The notes below the pieces were generated by a model. The model did not search any database, was not told where the DNA came from, and was given only the letters and a program-made list of their open reading frames with translations. Positions 1-11,181 of a stretch of 26,413 nucleotides of DNA are shown here, piece after piece. The stretch comes from Dissophora ornata. Taxonomy: Eukaryota; Mortierellomycota; Mortierellomycetes; Mortierellales; Mortierellaceae. The position numbers and the translations under genes are program-made. Every line of letters starts with the position of its first letter. The stretch's first letter is position 1. The stretch spans positions 1 through 26,413 of the forward strand of contig MU617027.1 in NCBI GenBank assembly GCA_025201705.1, read 5' to 3'.

Positions 1-168
1 AAAGTTTCCGCACAAATAATTTACTTTCTCCTCTCCCCTTCTCCCCCTTCTCTCATACACTGGAATCGTTGCGTATCGCACCCCTGTTTGCCACATCATT
101 TTCTGGGTCAAGCTTCTCCTGTCCCTTAATTTCCATTTCAAGTTGACCGGCCTACACCACTATCCCAC
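1..168 (+). promoter_or_regulatory. 5' flank of the arrestin gene
   Basis: This stretch is pyrimidine-rich, with a CT tract at about 25-55, and runs into the ATG at 169. Pyrimidine-rich leaders occur before several other genes in the window, for example at 2935-3010 and 25267-25390. No clear TATA box is visible here, and the promoter may extend beyond the left edge of the window. Confidence 0.35.
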
Positions 169-2264
169 ATGGCGGTGGTAACACAACATCCACAACTAAT
201 GTCCCAGAGCCCTGTCTCCGGCTCGCAACTTGAGTCGCCTCCCCAATCGCCTCCCCAATCGCCTCTCCAACCACCTCTCGAAAGTGTCCTTGCTACTGCC
301 TCTTCGTCCACGTCATCGGTTGACCGGTTGCCGCCCGCTTTTTGTGCCGAAAGGGCTACTCCTGCACCCTGCGATGACCACGCCAACATGGACTCGCACC
401 ACTCAGACATCGCTCTTGACCATGACGAGGAAAACTACCAAGATACCCACCATCCCTTTCAGTCTCGACAGACCTTTAGTGAGATTAGCCAGCCAATCTC
501 ACCGCCTACGACAGTGGTAACAGCCATGGCTCATTCTTCCTCAGTAGGACATGATATGCAAGCAGCTACATCTTCCATGGAGACGGATCTGACGCCGCCT
601 CGCAGATCAAATACAGGATCATCGTTCGCACCGACTTCTGCGACAACTATTACGAGTTTCTTCACTGCCCCACGATCGCAACCACCGGCAAGCCAGCACA
701 ACCGCCTTGAACATCAGCCGTCACCATTTTCGTACTTCGCCATCTCGGCGACTACAAACGAAGACCACGTCAGATCAGCTGCACATGTTAAGACGTTGAA
801 CATTCAATTGGCGCAGAGTGAAATTGTTTTGATGGAAGGAAAGACGACCAAATTGGAGGGGGTATTGCATTTGAACCTCCAAAAGGATACCAAGATCAAG
901 TCGTTGCATCTGGATTTTACTGGAAGGTCGTCTGTCACCTGGCTGGATGGTATGTAGAAAATGAACTGTTCTTTGAGTGTTCTGAACAACGGGCGCGGAC
1001 CACCATTCTAATTATAGCCCCTTATCCGCAATCTCCAGAGAACTCTTATGCTCCAGCAACTCGTCACACAACAGCACCTCATATCGAGCATTCTTGGCCC
1101 TTCATCTCACAACCCAACAAAAAAGGCGTCACGGTTGTTCCAGCAGGACAGCATACTTATCCGTTCTCATTAGTCCTGCCCGACACCCTTCCTGAGTCGT
1201 TGGCAACATCACATGGAAAGATCAGTTACAAAGTCACAGCAACCCTGACCAAACCAGGGCTCACCTTCAACTCATCCAGTACCACAGCACGTATTCAAAT
1301 TCTACGCCGGTACTCATCAAACACGCCTGGATCACGCATTTACCAGCGTGGAGGGCGTATCTTGAGCTCACCTGAAGACAAAGTTCAATTCAAGATTGCG
1401 CTGCCACAAATCAGAGTTCCTCATGGGACAAAGATCCCTCTCCGAGTGTCGATTACATCGCCCAACAGCCGCACGGCAGTCCACGTCTTGCAGGTTAGTC
1501 TTTGGGAGCGCGTTGTTTACAAAGCGGATGGACGTGAACGCGTGGATATGAGACTGGTCAAGATCCAAAAGAGCGAGGGATGGACCTCCGAAGTTCGAGA
1601 TGGCCGCCCTGTGGTAGAGTCTATGACATGGAACAAGGTTCTGCTCTTTGATATGCCCCAGATGGGCCCTGAGATAAACCAATGCAATCCGTCAGCGGAC
1701 ACGGGACTCATGAAGGTCGAGCACCTCTTCAGGTTCTCGGTTCTCGGTTCTGATGGCGCGAAACGGTTCCGCATCGAGAAAGAGATCGATGTGAGAGTGC
1801 TGGCATTCGAGGATGAGTATCTGATGCCCGAGGGTACAGAAGACGATGAGAACAACGACCCCTCGAACGAGCTGCCGTCATACCTGACATCGTTCTCGAC
1901 GCCAAGAGTGTCTTTTGACTCTGAACGAGAGATGGACCCTGCGGACGATGATCTCCTTCGATCGCTGATCGCTAGAATTCATTTGCCGACATATGCAGAA
2001 TCCGAGGAGGACACACGCAGCAGAGGCCCAAGCCGTGATGTGAGCAGAGACCCAAGCCGCGACGTGAGCAGAAATGTGAGCCGGGCCCCTAGTCGTGCCA
2101 CCAGTCCCGAACGATCCCAGGGTGGCAACAATACTTTTGAGGACATTTCAACACATCTACCTCTGCTACAGATGTTCAATCCGCATCCTGTTTCGCCTTT
2201 TGGGTATTCAAGATCGCAGGAGGCTTATCAAGCCCGCATACCCACGCCTCCTCGAGGCTCTTAA
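169..2264 (+). CDS. Arrestin-domain protein (ART/alpha-arrestin-like adaptor)
   Basis: Two exons, 169-949 and 1018-2264, encode 675 aa. The intron 950-1017 has donor GTATGT and acceptor ATTATAG, and splicing keeps the frame. After a disordered Pro/Ser/Thr-rich N terminus (about 1-205, with a QSPPQSPPQSP repeat), an arrestin N-like domain begins near residue 208 with the pattern 'IQLAQSEIVLMEGKTTKLEGVLHL'-type strands. The spliced frame then gives the family hallmark of a Pro-Ala-Gly turn, PFSLVLPD, LPES and ISYKVTATL about residues 300-335. A C-like domain follows to about residue 525. Alpha-arrestins recruit HECT ubiquitin ligases of the Rsp5/NEDD4 family to membrane transporters. No classical PPxY is seen, but two LPxY motifs (LPSY 546-549, LPTY 583-586) could serve. 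A Ser-Arg repeat (SRDV/SRDP/SRNV) lies at about 595-621. The family call is firm; the cargo is unknown. The ATG at 169 is the first long in-frame start. Confidence 0.85.
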
Positions 2265-3074
2265 GCATAGTGCCACTATGAAAGCACCACCGTGCGCGTT
2301 CCTGTACATATTTATATATCTAATCCCTGGACCCGTAATAATAAACAATCAGAAAAGAATAATGATGATGTCCTTGTAAGACTTCGGGGAGTATGGAGGC
2401 GCTCTAAGATACCTAACAAGGGTCGCCGTTCGCAATGAAGCGGTGGGATAATGCATCGCAGGTAATGACATATCGCCATTCTAGCTTGCACCCGAGGAAT
2501 AGCTGTCGAGAAAATGGATACGGGCACATCAGCGCAGTCAATTCTTTAGTAGCCTGATCCAGGGCCCAGATACGCGGTCCACTCCATGTGCTAGAAGTAG
2601 CAACATGCACGAGAATAGACTTTTGCATATGGCGGACTCTAAAAAAATTTAAACAGTGTCAGTCGGTGTCTTGTTTGTGTCGATGTGTCTTTCCTTGGTT
2701 TCCAGAATGTTTCTTCCCTCAATTCTTTTATGTCTCTCGAACAATGGTCCGTCACTAGTGCCGTCATCACAAGCAAAGATTAGTTAATCCGTTAATATCG
2801 ACTGACCCCGGTTCCTGGACTGCCTGAACGTGCCCTATTGCCGGCATCTGATTCGATTCCAGAGGCAAAGACAGGCCCCGACTTACTTGCCCTTTGCCAT
2901 CCTGCACCGGCATTGATAAATACTCCAACTCTCGTATCTTTCCCCCTCCTGTTTTATCTCTTCTTCCTCTGCCCTATACCACGACACTCTTCCTTCTCTC
3001 TTTCTACCATCTCTTTTTAACACCGGAAATTTTCCAAGTACAACAACCACACCATCAACTCTTTTGCACAGGTG
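2265..3074. other. Intergenic region, arrestin 3' end to ATPase promoter
   Basis: No convincing gene is present. The left part holds an AATAAA about 75 nt after the arrestin stop. The right part holds a GATAAATA-like stretch near 2914 and a strongly pyrimidine-rich tract (about 2935-3010) before the ATPase ATG, consistent with a core promoter and 5' leader. Short reading frames here have no recognisable protein features. Confidence 0.5.
2340..2345 (+). terminator. Putative poly(A) signal of the arrestin gene
   Basis: A perfect AATAAA hexamer lies 76 nt after the stop codon on the same strand, in an A-rich setting. Position and sequence fit a cleavage/polyadenylation signal; the cleavage site is not determined. 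Confidence 0.45.
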
Positions 3075-6000
3075 ATGGGTAAAGCCACCATTGAGCTCGA
3101 GCCAGAGACTCCTTACCACACTTTCACGGTTGAGCAGACCGCACAGCACTACAACACTAGCATCCTCGAAGGCCTCTCCTCGCAAGAAGCCGCAGCTCGT
3201 TTAAAACAATATGGCCATAATGAACTCCAAGGCAACGGAGGTGTCAAATGGTACAAAGTCCTCTGGCGCCAGGTCGCCAATGTTCTCGTCGTCATTCTCC
3301 TGATTGCTACCGTACGTTCACAGGGTTTCACTACTTTCCATGTCTGTGACTTCATAATCGCCCAAACACCGCCACTAACAGCAGATCGTTCACAATGTCT
3401 CAAATGCATTTTAATATAGGCACTTGCATTTGCCACCAAGGATTTTGCTGAGGGCGGCGTTATTATCTTTATTGTTGTAATGAACGCCGCGATCGGCTTC
3501 TGGCAAGAATTCAATGCGGAACAGACAATGGAAGCCCTCCGTAATATGTCCTCTCCGACCTCTCAAGTCATCCGCGACGAGACCCGCGTGACTATCCCCA
3601 ACAACCAGGCGGTCCCCGGTGACATCATGATTTTTGAGGACGGAGACGTCATTGGAGCCGACTGCCGTCTCTTTGAGGTCTTTAACCTCGAGACCGACGA
3701 AGCCCTCTTGACGGGTGAGTCGCTCCCTGTCCAGAAGAACTTGGAGTTGATCGAGAAGGCGGACGAATCTCTCGGGGACCGTCTCAACACGGTCTTTTCC
3801 TCCACAACCGTTGTCAAGGGTCGCGCCAAGGGTATTGTAACTGGAACCGGAATGAACACTCAAATCGGAAAGATCGCCACCACTTTGATGAGCGTCGACT
3901 CGAACGAACAAACACCTCTCCAGAAGCGTCTTAATAAGATGGCTTACTTTGTCTTCCTCGCTGCCTTGGTCCTTGTCCTGATTGTCTTTGCTGTCCACGG
4001 CTTCAAGTACTCGAACGAAGTCGCTATCTACGCTATCTCTGTCTCCATCGCCATTATTCCAGAGGGTCTTGTCGCCGTCGTCACCCTAACCATGGCATTC
4101 GGTGTCAGTCGCATGGCTGAAGTCAAGGCTATTGTTCGTCGTTTGTCTTCCTTGGAAAGCCTAGGTGCTGTTACAAACATTTGTTCTGATAAGACCGGCA
4201 CTTTGACTCAATCCAAGATGGTTGCAGTCCGTATGTGGCTTCCTAGCGACGGCTTCTACCGCGTCACCGGTACCGGTTTCGTCCCTGAGGGCGACATCTA
4301 CCGTCAGGGCGAGATCGCATCCAACGGCGAGTTCATCTCCCAGGAGGAGCAAATCCCTATCGGCGGTAGCTCGGACAGCTATCTCCGCACACTTCAGGCT
4401 GCCTCCCTCTGCAATATGGCCGAGCTCCGTCGCACGCAACACCCCGAAGCCCACGGCGAGTGGACTGCCATCGGTGACCCCACAGAGATTGCCCTCCAGG
4501 TCCTGGCCTACAAGGCTGGTCTTGCCAAGCCCGAGCTTGTCGCACAGGGTTTCAACTTGATTGCCGAGTTCCCTTTCGATTCCACTGTCAAGCGCATGTC
4601 GGTCCTCTATCAAACCCCTTCAAATGAGAAACTCATCTTCATGAAGGGTGCCACTGAGCGTGTTATTGGTTGCTGTAACTACTGGCGTGATGGCGATGTT
4701 GAACGTAGCCTTCTTAGCGAGAAGACGGATGACCGCACTTCCTTTGAGACGATGGTCAACGAGAAAATGAATGCTCTTGCTGAGAGGGGCCTCCGTGTCT
4801 TGACTTTGGCTTACCGCAAGTTCGAAGCTCCCCCTGGAGTCGACTTGATCCATGGTTTGGACCGTGGTGAAATTGAATCCAACATGGTCTTCTTGGGCTT
4901 GGTCGGTATCTACGACCCCCCGCGCGCCGAGTCGCGTCCTGCTGTGCTCAAGTGCTACGAAGCTGGTATTCGCGTCCATATGTTGACAGGAGATCACCCT
5001 TCGACCGCCGCTGCCATCGCGAAGGAAGTCGCCATTATCCCAGAGGACCTCGATGTCACCAACAACCCCTTGGTCATGACCGCCCACCAATTCGATTCCA
5101 TGTCTGACGAGGAGGTCGACGCCCTTAATGAGCTCCCTCGCGTTGTTGCCCGCTGCTCGCCCAACACCAAAGTCAAGATGATTGCTGCGCTTCACCGCCG
5201 TAACTTGTTTGCAACCATGACTGGAGACGGCGTCAACGATTCTCCTTCACTTAAGGCTGCCAATGTCGGTATTGCTATGGGCCAGTCTGGTTCCGATGTC
5301 GCGAAGCAGGCTGCCGATATTGTCTTGACGGATGATAACTTTGCCACCATTGTCAGTGCTGTTGCCGAGGGTCGTCGCATGTTTGCCAATATCCAGAAGT
5401 TTGTCCAACATTTGATGGTATGTATCTTGCATCGCGCCATTCATCCTTGCGTTTTCTTTGTACCTGAAGGATCAACATTTTTTTTGCTGACAAACTCTTC
5501 TCCTCGTTGACCACAATAGTCTGCGAATGTTGCCGAAATCGTTGTATTGATCGTTGGTCTCGCCTTCAAGGATAAAGATGGTAACGCCGTCTTCCCTATG
5601 AGTGCCGTCGAGATTCTTTTCTTGAACATGATCACATCCTCCCCTCCAGCAATGGGTCTCGGTCTCGAACCTCCCAGCGACTCCAACATGCGTGAGCCTC
5701 CACGCTCAGCCAAGCCAGGACTCTTCTCCTTCGAGGTCATCATGGACACATTTGTCTACGGTCTTGTCATGGGTACACTCTCGTTTGCCAGTTTTTGCAT
5801 CGTCATCTTTGGCTTCAACGACGGTGATCTCGGATCTATGTGCAACGCGCACTACTCTGACTCCTGCGACGGCGTCTTCAAGGCGCGCGCCACTGCCTAT
5901 ACCTGCTTGACGCTCCTGATTCTCGCCCATGCTATCAACTGCCGCAGCCTGCGCGAACCCGGTTGGACTCGCAAGAACCTCTCGACGTTGAAGCACAACA

Positions 6001-6281
6001 AGATGTTGTGGCTGTCGGTCGTGATTGGCGTATTTTTGGTCTTCCCTGTTGTCTATATCCCCGGCCTTAACCAAAACGTGTTTAAGCATTCGGGGTTAAC
6101 CTATGAGTGGGCGTTTGTGTTTGCGTCTGTGATCATCTTTATTGGATTCGCGGAGATGTATAAGATGATCAAACGTCGTGTGATGAAGCCACTTTCTTTG
6201 GGGACGGACGCTGAAGGGGAGATGGAGCGCATGCGCACATACAACACGTTTAGCAATTCGGCCCTTGAGCAGAAGTTGTAA
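3075..6281 (+). CDS. ENA-like: ENA-type (type IID) Na+/K+-efflux P-type ATPase
   Basis: Three exons, 3075-3311, 3420-5417 and 5520-6281, encode 998 aa. Introns are 108 and 102 nt with phase-0 joins. The protein has the whole P-type set: N-terminal cation-ATPase region, actuator TGES (177-180), PEGL in TM4 (293-296), phosphorylation site DKTGT (Asp336), nucleotide-binding KGA (488-490), DPPR (578-581), TGDGVNDSP hinge (680-688), and the C-terminal membrane segments. The wording around TM4-DKTGT, TM5 (NIQKFVQHL) and the loop MITSSPPAMGLGLE matches fungal ENA pumps rather than SERCA or Na,K-ATPase. ENA pumps sit in the plasma membrane (some in internal membranes) and export Na+ and/or K+ using ATP; they matter under salt and high pH. 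The ATG at 3075 is chosen over the preceding in-frame GTG. Codons end mostly in C (ATC, GTC, GCC, CTC), suggesting high expression. Specificity for Na+ versus K+ cannot be read from the sequence. Confidence 0.92.
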
Positions 6282-7015
6282 ATTGAAGACGCATATACGA
6301 TCCACTGTTACTTTGATAATTAAAATTTGTACTATATTCTACCATATACCTATATCCTGCCTCCCTCTCCTTAAAACTAATGGTCGCAAGTTGATGAATC
6401 ATCCTTTTACTCTCGCTCTACTATCAACGAGTCAATCAAGTGTCGCAGAGGTGCTTTTCAGGGCAGGATAACATGGCGTATGATTGTCATTCGTTGAACA
6501 TCACAACTGAGGCGATACCACCAAAGGGAAATGCTTTTGAGCTCGAGGGATAAGAATAGCGGAAGACGCGCTATTGGGCAGGATGAGCCCAGGTTTAACG
6601 ACTATTGATGACGCTGCGGTGCATACCAAGGGTAACAGATCATTATTGTGTGCTAAAAGATAATACTGAGCATCGATGACCCATTCGCATAACGAAAGGC
6701 CGAAATCAGGCTATTATTTCTCGGTAACAGGCCGTTTGGTTGCTTAATTTGGTTCTACTCTTGTTATCCCATACATGATATAGCAGTGTGGCCAGAATGA
6801 GCTCACGCTGTAATTGCACCATGGAGCAAGTTGTAGGCACCGGTATGTGAGCAGTATATAAAAGGAATCCCTCCTTAATCTCCTTTATTTCTCATATCTA
6901 CCATCGGAAACGATTTGTGCAGCTCATCCCTTTCGTCCTTGGACATTACACATATTCCTTGTATTCCTCTGTATTCATACGACCCACCGCATTTGTTTTG
7001 TTATCCGCAGTGTCA
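6282..7015. other. Intergenic region and promoter of the first MFS gene
   Basis: No supported gene. The 5' part is AT-rich 3' UTR-like sequence of the ATPase gene. The 3' part carries a TATA box at 6855-6864 and a CT-rich leader. One AGATAA (6658-6663), which fits the fungal GATA-factor core HGATAR, lies about 190 nt upstream of the TATA box; a single site like this could be chance. Confidence 0.5.
6855..6864 (+). promoter_or_regulatory. TATA box of the first MFS gene
   Basis: TATATAAAAG is a near-ideal TATA element. It lies about 150 nt upstream of the chosen ATG at 7016, and a pyrimidine-rich stretch follows it, so a leader of roughly 120-130 nt is expected. Confidence 0.6.
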
Positions 7016-8693
7016 ATGCTTCATGACCATAAGGCTGATCCGGAAAAGCCAGCAAGTCGTGACAACGGCACGCTCAACAATACAGAAACTCCCGATGATC
7101 GCATACGCATACAAGGCGAAAAGCACCCCTACTACGCCCATGAGCTCACTTGGACACCCGAAGAGGAGAAGGAGATAGTACGCACATTTGATACCAAGAT
7201 CCTAGCGTGGGTTGGCGTTATGTGTATGTCCTGCAATTCACTACAGTTCGTACGATTGTTAGTGGCAGATATGTTAACAAGTATCAGAAAACATTCTAGT
7301 CTTCTTCATGCAATTGGATCGTGGCAACATGGCCAATGCACTGACGGATAACTTTATGGAGGACCTCAATATATCTCTCAATACCGTCGCCCTCGGTTCA
7401 ACCATCTTCACCATTTTTTTCTGTTTGTTCGAGATCCCTTCCAACATGGTCATTCGCCACGCAGGACCTCAGCGCTGGATTCCTTTCATGATGTGCCTCT
7501 GGGGTCTTGCGACTGCATCTCGGTTTTTCTTGAAGGACAAGCTCTCTTTTTTGATCTGCCGCGCTCTAGTTGGCATGTTTGAGGCTGGATATATCCCTGG
7601 TATCGCCATCTATCTGACCACTTACTACAAGAGGGATGAAATGGCCATCCGACTGTCGATATTCTGGTCCACCTTGGCGATCGCCAATTCAGTGGCCGGT
7701 GTCCTTGCATTCGGTATCTTACATATGTGCAGTGTAGCGGGTCATGCCGGCTGGAGGTGGCTTTTTCTATTTGAAGGACTGGGCACGGCTTTGATTGGTG
7801 TCCTGTCTTTCTTTATTCTTCTAGAGGGTCCCACCGCTAGCAAGGGTGGATTCCGATTTAACGGATATCTGACAGATCGCCAGGAGAGGATTGCGATCAC
7901 ACGACTGATCCGGGATGACCCTACGAAGGCTGAGACGAGCAAGGGTGTAGTCTCCAAGACGCATCTTTTCAAAGCGCTGACTAGCCCCAAAGTCTGGCCC
8001 AACATTCTCATCGGATTCTTTGGTCTGCTGCCATTCTCGCCACTTACGATCTTGTCCCCGCTAATAGTAAAGAATCTAAACCTGGGTGTCCCGCCATTGG
8101 TATCAAATCTGTTGGTCATCCCGGGTTACGTGGTCTCATTGTCGGTCATGACGTTTGTGAGCTGGAGCTCTGATAAGCATAACGAGCGCGCGTTCCATGG
8201 CGCGCTGGCTTCGACATATTATGCGCTGTGCATCTTGGCTCTGGCTGTGCTTCCAGAAGATGCAAACAAGTTCAGCCTGTACTTTGCGCTCATATTCGCG
8301 ATGGGCGGTCAGACATGCTGGCATCCTGTCAACGTGAGATTTTCGCTATGGTCTTGATTGCCAAAGATTAGTAAAAGCTGAAAACACACTTATTAATTTA
8401 TCTTTTCCGGTTATGTTCACCAGGCAGCGTGGATTGCAGAAAACACGGCACCCGTTGGAAAGCGCTCCGTCGCATTAGCAATGTACATTATCTCCGTCAA
8501 CGCGTGCGACATGGTATCTGTCAACCTGTTCAGGGATGAGGATGCGCCTCGCTTCATCACTGGATTCTGGATCCTATTTGGTGCACTCCTGTTGACGATA
8601 GTGCTATTTATCTTCCAACGGTATCACCTTATGTGGCTTAACAAGCACAGGGAAGAGAAGACAAGGAACTGTTCCTTCCGTTATAGGTACTAA
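7016..8693 (+). CDS. MFS transporter, anion:cation symporter family (allantoate/nicotinate permease-like)
   Basis: Three exons, 7016-7223, 7300-8333 and 8424-8693, encode 503 aa. Introns of 76 nt (GTATGT...TCTAG) and 90 nt (GTGAGA...CCAG) restore the frame. The protein opens with a charged cytoplasmic tail, then FDxKILAWVGVMFFFMQLDRGN around residues 60-79, the signature of the ACS family (Dal5, Tna1, Vht1 relatives). It goes on through about 12 hydrophobic segments with a WRWLFLFEG motif in the middle. The last exon holds the family's NTAPVGKRSVALAMY segment and a DEDAPRFITGF segment. It should be a proton-coupled importer of a small organic anion or vitamin at the plasma membrane; the substrate is not readable. 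Homologues usually have GG..SP before the R-DEDAPR loop, and that part differs here (NACDMVSVNLF). The ATG at 7016 is the first ATG in frame after the TATA box; upstream in-frame extension begins only with GTG. Confidence 0.87.
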
Positions 8694-8711
8694 ACAAAAC
8701 AAAACAAAACA
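8691..8711. repeat. AAAAC-type pentanucleotide microsatellite
   Basis: About four tandem copies of an AAAAC/ACAAA unit directly overlap and follow the stop codon of the first MFS gene. It lies in the 3' UTR, and no function can be read from it. Confidence 0.6.
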
Positions 8712-9860
8712 ATAGAAATAGACGCGACCCTCACTGTCGCAACGAGCAACGCGCTTGAGTAACCCACAAATTCTTGTGTCCCCCAGCCATAAATTGCAAT
8801 TTAACCACTTTATTGCGGTATGTTTGCCACAGCGTATGGGAGAAGACAGAGCAAGAGACAAACAAGAGGATGTAATTTTCATTGAGCCCTTTGCGGTTGC
8901 TCCGATCCGGGCGCAGACCGTTGGCAAGCAAAGTGGGCTTTTGGTGCATGATAAACAAGCGCAGGGCAACTCGGCCACTTTGGCAACAAGCAAACCACGG
9001 CTCCCCAACGGAGCGGAGTGCTGCTAAACGGATGTTGCGCATGACCGATGAGCGAGGCCCGTCATCGATTGGCCGGCATCCAATCCCCAAAAGGCATTTT
9101 CTACGGTCGACGGTGTTTGTCTCTGATAAATTTATCCCCGGTCGCACACCTCAGACGCCACGATCAGCCCTCCTTCGATCCCAATCATTCGATTCATTTC
9201 ATCCTTTTCTTCATCACACTTCTGATCTCCAGTCTCCTACACAAGGAATACGAAATTGACTCAACCCACCTTGTGTTCATTCCATATCTGCAACGCACCA
9301 CGCTCTCCTCTCCTCGCTCGCTCCACTCTCAAGCCCCGCCATCCATCATCCCCTCAACTGGGTCTCTCGCATTGTCCTTGCACACCGGTATGTGCCGAAC
9401 GCCATTTCCTCCATCATTCCCAGCATTTGAATCCCTGCATCACTTGGTCCCTGCATCTCTTGGTCACCTGAGAGTGTGCCTAAATTGGAATGCATGCCAC
9501 GCCTCTTACATATTCATTGTAGTCATCATGACGTCCGACTCCATCAGCACAACGTTAGCGCCCAACATCCTCAGCCCGCCCCTCCTCCTCCTTCCTCCCC
9601 ACTCACCGGCTCGCTCGCTCGCTCGCTCTCTCTCCTCATTATTTTACACCACTTTGTCTCCTGCTCTCAATCCCGGCTACACCCCTCGCACGATAAGCAG
9701 TACTCCTTCGTCCTCCAACAGAACGCTAACCCCCTTCTTTCGTACCGTCTGCCCTCTCTCCAGTTGTCCCTCCTCCACTATCCTTGCATATCCCAGCCGC
9801 GATAGCAATATTGGGAACCCTTTGCAGTCTCTCAGAGCAATTGACCGTGCACCACAAGCA
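8694..9860. other. Long upstream region of the SH3 gene
   Basis: No recognisable gene lies in this 1.17 kb. It starts with an AAAAC-type pentanucleotide repeat (about 8691-8711) just after the MFS stop. A perfect 12-bp palindrome GATAAATTTATC is at 9125-9136. From about 9170 it is strongly pyrimidine-rich, with a GCTC tetranucleotide run at about 9609-9630. One frame stays open from about 9048 into the SH3 gene, but its translation is a Ser/Pro/Leu-rich product of CT-rich DNA with no domain, so I read it as promoter and leader. Confidence 0.4.
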
Positions 9861-11181
9861 ATGATAATGGCCCCAGTCTCCATGCCGCCTTATCAGTCTC
9901 ACACAGCAACTGAGGATGTTGGTAATGTAGAGGCACAGCAGACCAAGAAAAGGGCCTCCATCCATTATCCCGATGGTAAGTGCAATGTTCTTGGTTACTT
10001 TACCCATGCCGCATTTTCCACCAGCCAGCTGATGTTTTAACTGATGACCTCGACTATGTAGATTCTACAGCTGCAAAGCGCATGTCTTTGCATTTTGGTC
10101 CTCGCTGTAGGTCACTTTCCGAATCCTGGGCTTTCCCGTCTGCCTCACCGGTCGTACCTGAACTTTCAGAGAAGAAAGATGCATCATCACCAACAACAGC
10201 ATCATCTCCATCACCTAATACGAGCTGCAGTAGCAGCACTGGGAAAGAGAAGGACGAACAGCCTGATCAAAAACTTTTGAAAACATTGGCCGCCTTCTTG
10301 AGGAACGAAGGAAATGGTGCAGATAGTCAAAATACAGTCAAAAATTGCCGGACAATTAAGGACAACTCCTCGGCGCTTGTGCCTTCAATTGAGGCATCAG
10401 AGCTCGTGCAGACGGTAAGTAGTAATCTTCTATCCGCACTCACCCCATGTGTTTTTTTTTGTGCGTCACACCCCTTTTTTTCGTGTGTGCTATCGTGGCC
10501 CAAAGAGGCTGCACTGCCCTTGGCCCGACCTTCGACAGGACGCGTGATACCTATTCAATGCATTGAATGCCGGCGAACCTAACCGGCAAATACTCTTCGT
10601 TTCTCTGGACCTAATAGACCAACGAAGAATCAGCGGCCTGTGATCTTGGTATGTTTATTGTTTGCGTTGTTTGCGTTGTCCGTGGGCCGAATAATATGAG
10701 CGCAGTCGTCTACGGACTACTCTGATGCAATGAGCACTCTTCAGGGGCAGGAAACCGTTTGTTTGTCACACCACCTGCTTCTCATCATCGTCGGAGATCC
10801 TGCCAATTAACGATATTTTTTTTGTACTGCGTTCAATTTCCATCAGTCATCACTGTTCGAGACTTTGCTTACCCAAAGACACACCACTATCACCTCGGAC
10901 TGTATCCACCCGAGCCAGCATTCGAGGAGTCAGACATTGAGGAGGACGACGAGATGGAGGAGGAAGAGGAGCAGGAACAGGAGCAGGAGCAAGATGGCGA
11001 GGATCGCACACAGGGACGCGCCCGCGGACTGTACGATTTTGATGCTGAAAATTCGAGCGAGCTGAGCTTCCGGGAGGGCGAGTTCCTCTGGGTCCACAGC
11101 AGACAGTTCCCGGGCTGGTTCCTGGGGGAGATGAATGGCAAGACAGGACTGGTGCCCGAGAACTATGTTCAGCTGCTGTAG
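9861..11181 (+). CDS. SH3-domain adaptor, Nbp2/Skb5-like
   Basis: Four exons, 9861-9975, 10062-10414, 10618-10648 and 10847-11181, encode 277 aa. The third is a 31-nt microexon; it is needed because exon 2 ends in phase 0 and the terminal exon must start in phase 1. The N-terminal half is Ser/Thr-rich. The last exon starts with ITVRDFAYPKTHHYH (168-182), a segment I associate with Nbp2/Skb5 proteins. It then has an acidic Glu/Gln stretch (about 192-220) and a C-terminal SH3 domain (225-277) with ALYDF-like GLYDFDAE, the Trp of GWFLGE, and the PENYV end. In yeast Nbp2 brings the phosphatase Ptc1 to MAPK kinases, and fission-yeast Skb5 binds the PAK kinase Shk1; a similar adaptor role is inferred. 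The start is the least certain part: 9861 and 9867 are in-frame ATGs, and the frame is open further upstream. Confidence 0.75.
10618..10648 (+). other. 31-nt microexon of the SH3 adaptor gene
   Basis: It is flanked by CTAATAG on the left and GTATGT on the right. It codes TNEESAACDL plus one base that completes a Val codon with the next exon. Leaving it out would put the conserved ITVRDFAYP and SH3 segments out of frame with exon 2. Confidence 0.6.

Noticed and set aside
3411..3998. Long antisense frames opposite the ATPase, also at 4161-4613 and 4620-5195
   Set aside because: They are shadows of a strongly biased coding sequence; the plus strand has full P-type ATPase motifs.
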